Below are positions 18,947-27,567 of a DNA stretch of 64,000 bases, piece after piece; the stretch's first letter is position 1, and each line of letters begins with the position of its first letter. The notes beneath the pieces were generated by a model. The model had not been told where the DNA came from. It searched no databases and was given only the letters and a program-made list of their open reading frames with translations. The DNA is from Serpens gallinarum. GTDB lineage: Bacteria > Pseudomonadota > Gammaproteobacteria > Pseudomonadales > Pseudomonadaceae. The DNA lies in contig NZ_JACSQG010000001.1 in NCBI RefSeq assembly GCF_014836765.1, positions 925,029 to 989,028 on the forward strand. Reading direction: 5' to 3'. The position numbers and the translations under genes are program-made.

Positions 18947-20281
18947 TCATCCCGTTGCGGCCCCGTAATAGGATTGCGGCAGCCACAGGGCGATTTGCGG
19001 AAAGATCATCACCAGTGCCAGGGCGAGGATCATGACCAGTACGAAGGGGAAGACTGAAATATAGATGTCCCGCAAGCTCACCTCGGGCGGCGCCATGGCG
19101 CGCATCAAGAACAAGTTGTAGCCGAACGGCGGGGTGATGTAGGCGATCTGGCAGGTGATGGTGTATAGGATGCCGTACCAGATCAGATCGAAACCCAGGC
19201 TGCCCACCAAGGGGATGTACAGCGGTGCGACAATGACCAGCATGGCGGTGTCGTCAAGGAACATGCCCATGACGATGAAGGACAGCTGCATAAGGATGAG
19301 GACCTCCCACGGGCTCAGGCTCAGGCGGTCGAGGAACAGCATCTCGATAGCCTGCACCGCGCCGAGTCCGTCAAATACCGCACCGAAGCACAGCGCGGCG
19401 AGGATGATCCACATAAACATGCAGGTGATGCCGAGGCTCTTGCGCAGGGTGTTTTCCATGACCTCGCGAGTCAGTCGGCCCTTGACCAGCGCGGTGAAGG
19501 TGGCCGCGAGGGCGCCCACTGCCGAGCTCTCCACCAGGCTGGTGTAACCAAGCAGGAACAGACCGGTCATGCAAAAGAAGATGAACAGCGGGGCGATGCC
19601 CGCTTTGAGCAGCAATAATTTTTCGCGGCGACTGATCGTTTGACGTTCGACCATTGGCATGGCCGGGCCGAGGCTTGGGTTGCGCCAGCAGCGAATTACC
19701 ACATACAGGGCGAACAGCGTCGCCATCAGCAAGCCAGGGAACACCCCCGCCAGCCATAGTTGGCTGACGGGCTGGCGAGCGATCATGCCGTAGAGCACCA
19801 GCACGACGCTGGGGGGAATCAGGATGCCCAGCGAACTGCCGGCCTGGATGACTCCGGTGACCATGATCTTGTTGTAGCCGCGGCGAAGCAGTTCCGGCAG
19901 GGCAATGCTGGCGCCGATGGCCATTCCGGCCACGCTCAGACCGTTCATGGCGGAAATGGCCACCATCAGGCCAATGGTACCGAGGGCCAAGCCACCGGGA
20001 AGAGGGCCCATCCAGACGTGGAACATGCGGTACAGGTCTTCGGCCAGACCGGATTCGGAGAGCATGTAGCCCATGAACACGAACAGCGGCAGGGTCAGCA
20101 GCGGGTACCACTTCATCAGTTTCATCGCCGCGCTGAAGGCCATTTCCGAGCCGCCCTGGCCCCACAGCAGAAACGCCGCGCAGACGGCCACGAAGCCGAT
20201 GGCGCCGAATACCCGCTTGCCGGTTAACAGCAGCAGCATCATCGAAGAGAACATCAGCAGGGCGATGTATTCGTAGCCCAT
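18947..20281 (-). CDS. dctM: TRAP transporter large permease (DctM type)
   Basis: Inner-membrane channel subunit of the TRAP transporter, 444 residues with about twelve hydrophobic segments. Family-typical stretches include SGLAEDLYRMFHVWMGPLPGGLALG, PPSVVLVLYGMIA and the C-terminal ITPPFGYNLFLMRAMAPP. It couples a sodium gradient to uptake with DctQ. Its start abuts the dctQ stop with no gap, so the two are co-translated. Confidence 0.92.
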   Translation of the reverse strand: MGYEYIALLMFSSMMLLLLTGKRVFGAIGFVAVCAAFLLWGQGGSEMAFSAAMKLMKWYPLLTLPLFVFMGYMLSESGLAEDLYRMFHVWMGPLPGGLALGTIGLMVAISAMNGLSVAGMAIGASIALPELLRRGYNKIMVTGVIQAGSSLGILIPPSVVLVLYGMIARQPVSQLWLAGVFPGLLMATLFALYVVIRCWRNPSLGPAMPMVERQTISRREKLLLLKAGIAPLFIFFCMTGLFLLGYTSLVESSAVGALAATFTALVKGRLTREVMENTLRKSLGITCMFMWIILAALCFGAVFDGLGAVQAIEMLFLDRLSLSPWEVLILMQLSFIVMGMFLDDTAMLVIVAPLYIPLVGSLGFDLIWYGILYTITCQIAYITPPFGYNLFLMRAMAPPEVSLRDIYISVFPFVLVMILALALVMIFPQIALWLPQSYYGAATG

Positions 20282-20788
20282 TTACAAGGTCTCTCCGCGT
20301 GCGGCAGCGAGGTCCTTGAAGAAGATCGCCAGGACTTGCAGCAGCATCATGGCGATGCCGATGCACATGATGATTTTGATCGGCGCCATGCGCGGTGACC
20401 AAGCCGAGTAGCTGGTCTCGTTGTATTCCAGTGCGTAGTGAACCGACGAAATCCCGCCATAGAGCAGGAACACCAGGTAGAACAGCAGGAAACCCACCGT
20501 GCACAGATCGACAATGGCGCGGGTTTTTGGTGTCCAACGGCTGTAGAACAGGTCCATGCGCACGTGGTCGTCGAGCTGCAGGGAGTAGGCGCCGCCCAGC
20601 AGAAAGTACGCAACCATCAGGAATTGGGCGACCTCCAGGGTCCAGATTGCGGGGTCGGCGAAGGTCTTGCTGAAGATGGAATAGAACAGCACGCCGAGAA
20701 TGGCAAAGATGAGGTACATGGCGAAGCGGCCGATGACCCGGTTCATGGTATCGACCGTGCGGACGAAGATCCTTATCGTCTGGCGCAT
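20282..20788 (-). CDS. dctQ: TRAP transporter small permease (DctQ type)
   Basis: Small inner-membrane subunit, 168 residues with four hydrophobic helices (around residues 22-42, 52-72, 96-118 and 134-158) and the family pattern LEVAQFLMVAYFLLGGAYSLQLDDHVRMDLFYSRW. First gene of the operon. The 172 bases between it and the divergent DksA-like gene must hold its promoter; no clear operator or regulator gene is visible there. Confidence 0.9.
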   Translation of the reverse strand: MRQTIRIFVRTVDTMNRVIGRFAMYLIFAILGVLFYSIFSKTFADPAIWTLEVAQFLMVAYFLLGGAYSLQLDDHVRMDLFYSRWTPKTRAIVDLCTVGFLLFYLVFLLYGGISSVHYALEYNETSYSAWSPRMAPIKIIMCIGIAMMLLQVLAIFFKDLAAARGETL

Positions 20789-20960
20789 CTTGAAACCCCT
20801 GACAACCCTGACGAGATCAGCCTAGACGAAGATTGGCCAGCGTGAATGGCGGCACGCATGGGTGGGTCTGTGGCGAGTGGTGCACGTCGCATTTGTCGCG
20901 ATAAAAGCCGTGCATCCGGTGTAGACGCAGCCACACTGAGGCAAAGACCAGGAGGCTGAC

Positions 20961-21284
20961 ATGACCCCATTCGACCCCGCTCAGCGGCTGGCGCAGTTAA
21001 CCGAGGAATATCGCAAGCGTGCCGAGGCTATCCGCCGCGACCTGACCAGCAAGCGCGATGCCGATTTTGCCGAGCAGGCCCAGGAACGGCAGAACGAGGA
21101 GGTGCTGGAGGCGCTGTTGGCCGAAGCCGAAGCTGGCCTGCGCGAGGTGGGGCTGGCGCGCCAGCGTCTTGCCGAGGGGCATTACGGCGAATGCCAGCGC
21201 TGCGGTGAGGACGTCGAGGAGGCCAGGTTGCGGGCACTGCCGGCGGCGGCTTTGTGCTTGCGCTGTGCTGCGCTGACGAAATGA
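20961..21284 (+). CDS. TraR/DksA-type C4 zinc-finger protein
   Basis: A 107-residue relative of DksA. The N-terminal two thirds form a helical hairpin (RLAQLTEEYRKRAEAIRRDL ... LLAEAEAGLREVGLARQRL) with acidic tip DADFAEQA, comparable to the DxxDxA tip that reaches into the RNA polymerase secondary channel. The C-terminal zinc finger is CQRCG ... CLRCA, four cysteines. It is shorter than DksA (about 150), so it is one of the short accessory homologues rather than DksA itself. GGAGG precedes ATG 20961. It is divergent from dctQ and followed by two repeat elements. Confidence 0.85.
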   Translation: MTPFDPAQRLAQLTEEYRKRAEAIRRDLTSKRDADFAEQAQERQNEEVLEALLAEAEAGLREVGLARQRLAEGHYGECQRCGEDVEEARLRALPAAALCLRCAALTK

Positions 21285-21301
21285 TGTAGGGCATGTCAGG
21301 T

Positions 21302-21403
21302 GTAGGGTGGATCGCGCTTCATTGATCCACCGGGTGGCGATCCACCGGGTGGCGCTCCACCGAGCGGAGCCGTGGTGGATGTAAAAAACGACATCCACCC
21401 TAC
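21302..21403. repeat. 102-bp palindromic dispersed element, copy 1
   Basis: Bounded by inverted ends GTAGGGTGGAT and ATCCACCCTAC. By hand alignment, the reverse complement of 33607-33708 has the same length and agrees at 88 of 102 positions. Inside, ATCCACCGGGTGGCG occurs twice in tandem (21325-21339, 21340-21354), followed by a diverged CTCCACCGAGCGGAG. No coding potential is evident. It lies 17 bases after the DksA-like gene and may also act as a hairpin 3' end for it. Confidence 0.85.
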
Positions 21404-21425
21404 GGTTCCTGCGCGCGCCGCCGCT

Positions 21426-21453
21426 TAGGATGGCGTTGAGCGCTGCGATCCCA
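21426..21453. repeat. Short dispersed repeat (about 28-30 bp), copy 1
   Basis: TAGGATGGCGTTGAGCGCTG and the following GCGATCCCAT match the reverse complement of 26501-26530, with one substitution and one inserted base. It lies 22 bases beyond the 102-bp element, between the DksA-like gene and prfC. Confidence 0.75.
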
Positions 21454-21569
21454 TCAAGTTCAGCTTTAGCCATCGCCCGATGGCTATCGGCCCGTTACCG
21501 TGTGGGCAACTGGCCATCCTCGCTGTGCCTCCACCTATCCTGCAAAAGCCCAGGCAACGCTACTGGTTG

Positions 21570-23153
21570 TTAATGATGCTCGCGGGTGGCGCGGAATTTC
21601 ACGTCGGGCCAGCGTTCTTCCATCAGCGATAGGTTGACCCGGGTCGGCGCCAGGTAGGTCAGGTGGCCGCCGCCATCAATGGCCAGGTTTTCATAGGCCT
21701 TGTCGCTGAATTCCTTGAGCTTCTTCTCATCGCTGCACTCGATCCAGCGGGCCGACCAGACGTTGATCGCCTCGTAGGCGCACTCGACCTTGTATTCCTC
21801 CTTCAAACGGCTGGCGACGACGTCGAACTGCAGCACGCCCACCGCGCCGAGGATGATGTCGTTGTTGCGCTCGGGGAAGAACACCTGGGTCGCGCCTTCT
21901 TCGGCCAGTTCCTGCAGGCCCTGGCGCAGCTGCTTGGATTTCAGCGGATCCTTCAGGCGCACGCGGCGGAACAGTTCCGGGGCGAAGTGCGGGATACCGG
22001 TGAAGCTGATGTTCTCACCGGCAGTGAAGGTGTCGCCGATCTGGATGGTGCCGTGGTTGTGCAGACCGATGATGTCGCCGCCAAAGGCCTCTTCCAGGCG
22101 CTCGCGGTCGCTGGAGAAGAACGTCAGGGCATCGCCGATCTTGATGTCCTTGCCGATGCGCACATGGCGCATCTTCATGCCCTGCTCGTATTTGCCGGAG
22201 CACACGCGCATGAAGGCGATGCGGTCGCGGTGGCGCGGGTCCATATTCGCCTGGATCTTGAACACGAAGCCGCTGAAGGCTTCCTCGTTGGGCCGCACCT
22301 CACGCTCCTGGGTCATGCGTGGCAGCGGAGCGGGGGCCCAGTCGACGAAGGCGTCCAGCACATGGCTGACGCCGAAGTTGCCCAGCGCCGTACCAAAGAA
22401 GACCGGAGTCATCTTGCCCTGCAGATAGGCTTGCAGATCGAACTCGTGACAGGCGCCCTGGACCAGCTCCAGCTCTTCGACGAAGCGCTCGTACATGTCG
22501 CCGAGCAGCGCACGGGCCTCGTCACTGTCCAGGCCCTGGATGATTTTATCCTCGGTACGCTCGTGGCCGTGGCCGGGGGTGTAGACGTGGATGCAGTCAT
22601 TGGCCAGGTGGTAGACGCCCTTGAAATCGCGGTAGCAGCCGATCGGCCAAGTGATGGGAGCGGCCTTGATGCTCAGCACTTCCTCGATTTCGTCGAGCAG
22701 TTCGATGGGGTCGCGGATGTCGCGGTCCATCTTGTTGACGAAGCTGATGATGGGGGTGTCGCGCAGGCGGCAGACGTTCATCAGGGCGATGGTGCGTGGC
22801 TCAACGCCTTTACCGCCGTCGATCATCATCAGCGCGCTGTCCACCGCGGTAAGGGTGCGGTAGGTATCTTCCGAAAAGTCCTCGTGGCCGGGGGTATCGA
22901 GCAGGTTGATCATGTGCTCGCGGTAGGGAAACTGCATCACCGAGGTGGTGATGGAGATGCCGCGTTGCTGCTCCATAGCCATCCAGTCGGAGGTGGCGTG
23001 GCGGTCGGACTTGCGCGACTTCACCGTACCGGCGACCTCGATCGCCTTGCCCATCAGCAGCAAGCGTTCGGTGATGGTGGTCTTACCCGCATCCGGGTGA
23101 GAAATGATGGCGAAGGTACGGCGCTTCGCGACTTCGGCGGCCTGAGTGGTCAT
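21570..23153 (-). CDS. prfC: Peptide chain release factor 3
   Basis: Ribosomal GTPase that removes RF1/RF2 after peptide release and supports translation quality control. The G domain has [10 protein letters not shown] (P-loop), DTPGHEDF and NKMDRDI, followed by beta-barrel domains ([25 protein letters not shown]) and the RF3-specific C-terminal domain. Length 527 is standard. The gene is monocistronic. Its start lies 426 bases from the divergent speC start; that gap also holds the speC leader. Confidence 0.96.
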   Translation of the reverse strand: MTTQAAEVAKRRTFAIISHPDAGKTTITERLLLMGKAIEVAGTVKSRKSDRHATSDWMAMEQQRGISITTSVMQFPYREHMINLLDTPGHEDFSEDTYRTLTAVDSALMMIDGGKGVEPRTIALMNVCRLRDTPIISFVNKMDRDIRDPIELLDEIEEVLSIKAAPITWPIGCYRDFKGVYHLANDCIHVYTPGHGHERTEDKIIQGLDSDEARALLGDMYERFVEELELVQGACHEFDLQAYLQGKMTPVFFGTALGNFGVSHVLDAFVDWAPAPLPRMTQEREVRPNEEAFSGFVFKIQANMDPRHRDRIAFMRVCSGKYEQGMKMRHVRIGKDIKIGDALTFFSSDRERLEEAFGGDIIGLHNHGTIQIGDTFTAGENISFTGIPHFAPELFRRVRLKDPLKSKQLRQGLQELAEEGATQVFFPERNNDIILGAVGVLQFDVVASRLKEEYKVECAYEAINVWSARWIECSDEKKLKEFSDKAYENLAIDGGGHLTYLAPTRVNLSLMEERWPDVKFRATREHH

Positions 23154-23579
23154 CGGAAAGGGAACCCGTCGACGAAAGTGTCGGTCTGTCAGAAAAGGCG
23201 GCGATTATAGCGGCAATTGAAGAGGCTGCGTTCGCCGCGCGGCAATCCGCAGAAGCGGTTTGCAGCTTTTTTCGGACATTTTGTTGTGAATCCTTGACAG
23301 GTTGGAAATCAATGCTGCTGAGGGACACTTTTTGGTTGATCTCGCTCCCCCTTGGTCCTAAAGTTCGCGCCCGAACGCTGATGCTGGAAACGATCCATCC
23401 GGCTCAAGTACTGCCGACGAGACAGCAAGGTCAACCGTATCCAGGTTGACCTTTTTGCTTTCGGCGACATGCCTTGGGAAGTAGGCGAACCAAAGTGGGG
23501 AAACTGTCAGGCGTTCGCGGCCGTCCCTACGGCTATTCCACACACTGTTTTGTTTGTTTTGCCATTTGGAGTCCCAAGC
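23154..23579 (+). other. 426-base non-coding region between prfC and speC; probable speC leader
   Basis: This holds the divergent promoters of prfC and speC. TTGACA occurs at 23294-23299, but I see no convincing -10 at normal spacing. A 45-codon open frame (23312-23449, with an internal ATG at 23381 giving 22 codons) ends inside the hairpin at 23428-23457; neither start has a good ribosome site. After the hairpin, about 120 bases run to the speC ATG. A terminator-like hairpin between promoter region and gene suggests attenuation or a short RNA, which is inference. Confidence 0.4.
23428..23457 (+). terminator. Terminator-like hairpin upstream of speC
   Basis: Stem AAGGTCAACC / GGTTGACCTT with a seven-base loop, followed by TTT and GCT. 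The outer AGCA / TGCT bases can also pair around the T-run. It lies 123 bases before the ornithine decarboxylase start and is too far from any upstream plus-strand gene to be that gene's terminator. Confidence 0.6.
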
Positions 23580-24743
23580 ATGTCGATCAAAGTCGAAGAC
23601 TATTTCGCGCGCGCAACGTTTCAAAAAATGAAGGCATTTGCCGACCAGCATGAAACCCCGTTTGTGGTCATCGATACCGAGACCATCTCGCGGGCCTACG
23701 ATGATCTGACGCGCTGCTTTCCGTTTGCCAAGATCTATTACGCAGTCAAGGCCAACCCGGCCACCGAGATCACCGAGCTGCTGCGTGACAAGGGCTCCAA
23801 CTTCGACATTGCTTCGATCTATGAGCTGGACAAGGTGCTGAAGACCGGCGTTAGCCCCGACCGCATCAGCTATGGCAACACCATTAAGAAAGCGCGCGAC
23901 ATTCGTTACTTCTATGAAAAGGGGGTGCGCCTGTTCGCCACCGACTCGGAAGCCGACTTGCGCAACATCGCCAAGGCCGCGCCGGGTTCGAAGATCTATG
24001 TGCGCATTCTCAGCGAAGGTTCCACCACGGCCGACTGGCCGCTGTCGCGCAAGTTTGGCTGCCAGACCGATATGGCCCTGGACCTGCTGATCCTCGCCAA
24101 GCAACTGGGTCTGGTGCCCTACGGCATCTCCTTCCACGTGGGCAGCCAGCAGCGCGACATCGACGTCTGGGATGCGGCCATTGGCAAGGTCAAGGTGATC
24201 TTCCAGCGTCTCAAGGAAGAAGACGGCATCGTGCTGCAGATGATCAACATGGGCGGCGGCTTCCCGGCCAATTACATTGCCAAGACCAACAGCCTGGAAA
24301 CCTATGCCGACGAAATTATCCGCTTCCTCAAGGAAGACTTTGGCGATGAGCTGCCGGAAATCATCCTGGAGCCGGGCCGTTCACTGATCGCCAACGCCGG
24401 GATCCTGGTCAGCGAAGTGGTGCTGGTGGCGCGCAAGTCGCGCACCGCGGTGGAGCGTTGGGTCTATACCGACGTAGGCAAGTTCTCCGGTCTGATCGAA
24501 ACTATGGACGAATCGATCAAGTTTCCCATCTGGACCGAGAAAAAAGGCGAAATGGAAGAAGTCATCATCGCCGGCCCGACCTGCGACAGCGCCGACATCA
24601 TGTATGAGAACTACAAGTACGGTCTGCCGCTGAACCTGGCCAGCGGCGACCGCCTGTACTGGCTATCCACCGGTGCCTACACCACCAGCTACAGCGCAGT
24701 GGAATTCAACGGCTTCCCGCCGCTGAAGGCATTCTACATCTAA
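23580..24743 (+). CDS. speC: Ornithine decarboxylase (alanine-racemase fold, eukaryotic-type)
   Basis: PLP enzyme that decarboxylates ornithine to putrescine, the first step of polyamine synthesis. Fold type III: the PLP lysine is in YYAVKANPA, the phosphate-binding glycine loop in NMGGGFPANY, the PLP contact in EPGRSLIANAG, and the second-subunit catalytic Cys-Asp in PTCDSADIMYENYKYGLPL. ATG 23580 (MSIKVEDYF) has GGAG eight bases upstream and gives 387 residues, the size of Pseudomonas SpeC. It is followed directly by a terminator, so it is a single-gene unit with a long leader. Confidence 0.93.
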   Translation: MSIKVEDYFARATFQKMKAFADQHETPFVVIDTETISRAYDDLTRCFPFAKIYYAVKANPATEITELLRDKGSNFDIASIYELDKVLKTGVSPDRISYGNTIKKARDIRYFYEKGVRLFATDSEADLRNIAKAAPGSKIYVRILSEGSTTADWPLSRKFGCQTDMALDLLILAKQLGLVPYGISFHVGSQQRDIDVWDAAIGKVKVIFQRLKEEDGIVLQMINMGGGFPANYIAKTNSLETYADEIIRFLKEDFGDELPEIILEPGRSLIANAGILVSEVVLVARKSRTAVERWVYTDVGKFSGLIETMDESIKFPIWTEKKGEMEEVIIAGPTCDSADIMYENYKYGLPLNLASGDRLYWLSTGAYTTSYSAVEFNGFPPLKAFYI

Positions 24744-24758
24744 GCGTTATCTGGCTCT

Positions 24759-24792
24759 GACGAATCCCGCTACGGCGGGATTCGTCGTTTTG
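24759..24792 (+). terminator. Intrinsic terminator of speC
   Basis: Stem GACGAATCCCGC / GCGGGATTCGTC with a four-base TACG loop, then GTTTTGG. It starts 16 bases past the speC stop. Confidence 0.8.
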
Positions 24793-24868
24793 GCGGCGGC
24801 CAATCTGGCTGGGGTTATGCAAACGTCGTCCTGTGGACGAACAGTCCGTTCGAGCGGCTCAGTTGCCT

Positions 24869-26452
24869 TCAATACAGGTCGCGTCGATAGCGTCCTGCTT
24901 CGCTCAGTTCTTCCACGCATTGTTCGCCCAGCAGCCCACGCAGTACCGAATCCACTTCGCGGCCCATGCCTTCCAGGCTGCCGCAAACCAGGACGCTGGC
25001 TCCGCGATCGATCCAGTCTCGTACCTCATCGGCGGCGTCGCGTAAGAGGTGCTGGACATATACCCGTTCCGCCTGGTCCCGTGAAAAGGCGCGATCCAGG
25101 CGGGCCAAGTGGCCGCTGTTTAGCCAGCCGTTCAGTTCCTCCTCGAAGAAACCATCGTGCGCCGCGTTGCGTTCCCCAAACAGCAGCCAATGGCCACTGT
25201 GGCCGCCTTGTTCGCGCTCGCGCAAATGGGCACGCAGGCCGGCAAGTCCCGTGCCGTTGCCGATCAGGATCAGCGGCCCGGTGTTTGCGTCCAGTCGGAA
25301 ACCTGGATTGGCGCGAATGCGCAGGTCGATCTGCGTACCGACTGGGGCATGCCGGCAGAGCCAGCCGGAGCCCAGGCCCAGGGTACCGTCCGAGTTTTGC
25401 ATCAACCGAACCAGCAGCTCCACGTGCCCATCGGCCGGGCATGAAGCAATGGAATAGTCTCGGTGCGGCAGCAGCGGTAAGTGCTCGAGCAGTGCATCGG
25501 GGGAGTGGCCCGTATGGTTTTTTACTGGGTCTGTAAGTTTTCGGCGGGCCAGGTAGCTGGCCAGCGTCTGGCCGTTGCCGAGCGGGGTATCCCCCTCCAG
25601 ATTCTGGGTGCTGAGCCATTGAGCTACAACCAGGGGCGGCTGACAGGGGCCGATTTCGGCGATATCGCCGGCTTGCCAGCGTTGCGCGTCATCCGGAGGT
25701 GCCAGGCGCAGATAAAAGGCCGGCGCGCCCTGGCTGCCGGGGTTGAGGCATTCGCGTGCTTCTAGCGTCCAGTGTTGATAGTGGGCCGGCTGCCAGTCGC
25801 TGAATTGGTGATTGCCGCTCAGTTGGCCAAGTTGCTGCTGCCAGCGACGCAGCACTGCCGGATCGGCTCGGTCGGCTTCCAGGCGATCAAAGAGCGGCGT
25901 GGCGCCCAGCTGGCGCAGGCGCTGTTCCAGGCGCCGGGCGAAGCCGCAGAAGTGCTGATATTCGCTATCCCCGAGGGCGAGAAGGGCGTACTCCAGCCCG
26001 CGCAGCGCGGGGGATTCAGCCCAGAGCCGGCGCTCGAAGCGCGCGGCATTGTCGGGTGCCTCGCCTTCGCCGTAAGTGCCCAGCACCAGCAGCAGACGCG
26101 ATTGTCCGGTCAGTTGCGCGGGCGTCAGGGCATTGAGCGGCATGGCCACGGCGGGCATGCCGCTGTGCGTCAACTGCTCGGTGCTGCGCTCGGCCACGGC
26201 CTGGGCCTGGCCGCCTTGGCTGGCGTAGGCGACTAGCAGTTGGTCGCTCGCCGCTGCTGGAATTTTGGAGGAGCGGCGCCAGGCGAAAGCGCTGCCTCCT
26301 AGCCAGGCGAGAGCCACCAGCGCGGCGGAGATTTCCCGCGCCGGTTGCAGCCACAACAGCAGGACGGCCAGCAGCGCGTAGGCAAACGCGGGCCAGTAGC
26401 GGATAAGGCGCGAGGACAGTATGGGATGGAAGGTTGAATGTGTCTGGCTCAT
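24869..26452 (-). CDS. Membrane-anchored flavodoxin/ferredoxin-reductase-like flavoprotein (sulfite reductase alpha-like)
   Basis: NADPH-dependent diflavin reductase of 527 residues. Two N-terminal hydrophobic segments (about residues 18-34 and 40-57) anchor it in the inner membrane. A flavodoxin domain follows (VAYASQGGQAQAVAERS, GTYGEGEAPDN), then a CysJ-like FAD/NADPH module (RDYSIAS for FAD, LILIGNGTGLAGLRAHL for the nucleotide, VLVCGSLEGMGREVD). Its place beside PepSY, DUF2271, DUF4198 and a TonB receptor gene points to reduction of a siderophore-bound metal rather than of sulfite. From memory, P. aeruginosa PiuB-type proteins fuse PepSY to this module; here they are separate genes. The gap to the next gene of the cluster is 184 bases and holds a repeat. 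Confidence 0.83.
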   Translation of the reverse strand: MSQTHSTFHPILSSRLIRYWPAFAYALLAVLLLWLQPAREISAALVALAWLGGSAFAWRRSSKIPAAASDQLLVAYASQGGQAQAVAERSTEQLTHSGMPAVAMPLNALTPAQLTGQSRLLLVLGTYGEGEAPDNAARFERRLWAESPALRGLEYALLALGDSEYQHFCGFARRLEQRLRQLGATPLFDRLEADRADPAVLRRWQQQLGQLSGNHQFSDWQPAHYQHWTLEARECLNPGSQGAPAFYLRLAPPDDAQRWQAGDIAEIGPCQPPLVVAQWLSTQNLEGDTPLGNGQTLASYLARRKLTDPVKNHTGHSPDALLEHLPLLPHRDYSIASCPADGHVELLVRLMQNSDGTLGLGSGWLCRHAPVGTQIDLRIRANPGFRLDANTGPLILIGNGTGLAGLRAHLREREQGGHSGHWLLFGERNAAHDGFFEEELNGWLNSGHLARLDRAFSRDQAERVYVQHLLRDAADEVRDWIDRGASVLVCGSLEGMGREVDSVLRGLLGEQCVEELSEAGRYRRDLY

Positions 26453-26500
26453 GACCTGAACGCGGGTGAGCGAATGAGGAGTGATCGAGTGCGCTCTGCG

Positions 26501-26530
26501 ATGGGTATCGCTGCGCTCAACGCCATCCTA
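26501..26530. repeat. Short dispersed repeat (about 30 bp), copy 2
   Basis: ATGGGTATCGCTGCGCTCAA followed by CGCCATCCTA is the inverted match of the element at 21426-21453. It lies in the 184-base gap between the flavoreductase and DUF4198 genes, where nothing else is evident. Confidence 0.75.
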
Positions 26531-26636
26531 CGAAGCGGTATGATCCGCGCGGGATGGGCTGAGGTGTTTGAGCGTTGCCGGATGGGCAGCGCCGTTGCCG
26601 AGGCAAGCGGCGCACGTTGAGCAGCGAGCAACGCTA

Positions 26637-27551
26637 TCAGGGCGCGAGCACTTCCAGGGTGGCGCTGTACACCGCGCGGCGTTCGGTGACAGGCTTCTTC
26701 ACGCCGTCGCTGGTTTTCAGTTCGGCTTCCAGCCAGTACATGCCGGGGGTGGGCCAGGTCACGCTGAGCACGCCCTTGGCATCGGTGGTCAGGTTCAGCT
26801 CATCGGTGGCATCGCGGTAGCGGTTGCCGCCGGGAATCACCACCACGTCTAGGTTCTTGGCGGGTTTGCCGTCGAGCAGAAAGGTGAATTCGGCGGTTTC
26901 CCCAGCAAACAGGTCATTGGGGTGGGTGACCGGCAGCATTTCCAGGCCGGTCTTGGTCGGCTTGAAAACGGTGTCGGTGGTATCACCGGCCGTCACGAAC
27001 ACCTCGATGCGGTTGTTGCTCTGCACCACGCGCAACTCGTCCGCCTTGGCCGGCACCTGTTTGGCCAGGTCTTCGGCTTTCCCCATCCAGCGGTGGGCCA
27101 GGCCGTTTTCCTTCCAGCTGGCCATCAGGCCGCTGCTGGCCACCGCCAACTTGTAAGTTCCCTTCTGGGTCAGCTGCACATCAAAGGTGCTGCGATAACG
27201 GCCGATGGCGCCGTTTTCGGCCTGCACTTCGCTGCCATCTGGGGCAAGGATCAGCAACTTGTTGGCCGGACGGCGCATGGGCGCCGGTGCGGGTGCTTTC
27301 TGCGTTGCATCTGCGGCGGCCGGGGCTGCTCCGCGTGCCGGCAGGGCCAGCGGTTTGCCGATGCCTTCTAGTTGCAGCGGGAAATGCTCGAAGTAGAACA
27401 GGTCATTGGAGACGGCGGCGTCCACGGTGATCCACGGCGCTTCGCCAGACAGCACGGTGGCCGAGGGCAGCATCCAGGCGCGGTGGGCTTGGGCGGACAG
27501 TGGCAGGCAAACGGCCAGGGTCAGGGCGGTCCATTTGATCATCGGATTCAT
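26637..27551 (-). CDS. DUF4198 domain-containing periplasmic protein
   Basis: A 304-residue exported protein with a signal peptide ending SAQAHRAWMLPS. The following His-rich start (AHRAWMLPSATVLSG) and the Ig-like C-terminal domain (AEFTFLLDGKPAKNLDVVVIPGGNRYRDATDELNL..., ending VTWPTPGMYWLEAEL) are typical of the DUF4198 family, which is linked to metal uptake clusters and related to NikM-type periplasmic components. The biochemical role is not known. It lies 16 bases downstream of the DUF2271 gene, so they are co-transcribed. Confidence 0.82.
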   Translation of the reverse strand: MNPMIKWTALTLAVCLPLSAQAHRAWMLPSATVLSGEAPWITVDAAVSNDLFYFEHFPLQLEGIGKPLALPARGAAPAAADATQKAPAPAPMRRPANKLLILAPDGSEVQAENGAIGRYRSTFDVQLTQKGTYKLAVASSGLMASWKENGLAHRWMGKAEDLAKQVPAKADELRVVQSNNRIEVFVTAGDTTDTVFKPTKTGLEMLPVTHPNDLFAGETAEFTFLLDGKPAKNLDVVVIPGGNRYRDATDELNLTTDAKGVLSVTWPTPGMYWLEAELKTSDGVKKPVTERRAVYSATLEVLAP

Positions 27552-27567
27552 GTCGATCGTTCCTTGC

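Noticed and set aside
21663-23210. 515-codon plus-strand frame opposite prfC
   Set aside because: Antisense to a complete RF3 gene; no recognisable domain.
23294-23322. TTGACA at 23294 as the speC promoter
   Set aside because: No acceptable -10 at 16-18 bases; left unassigned.
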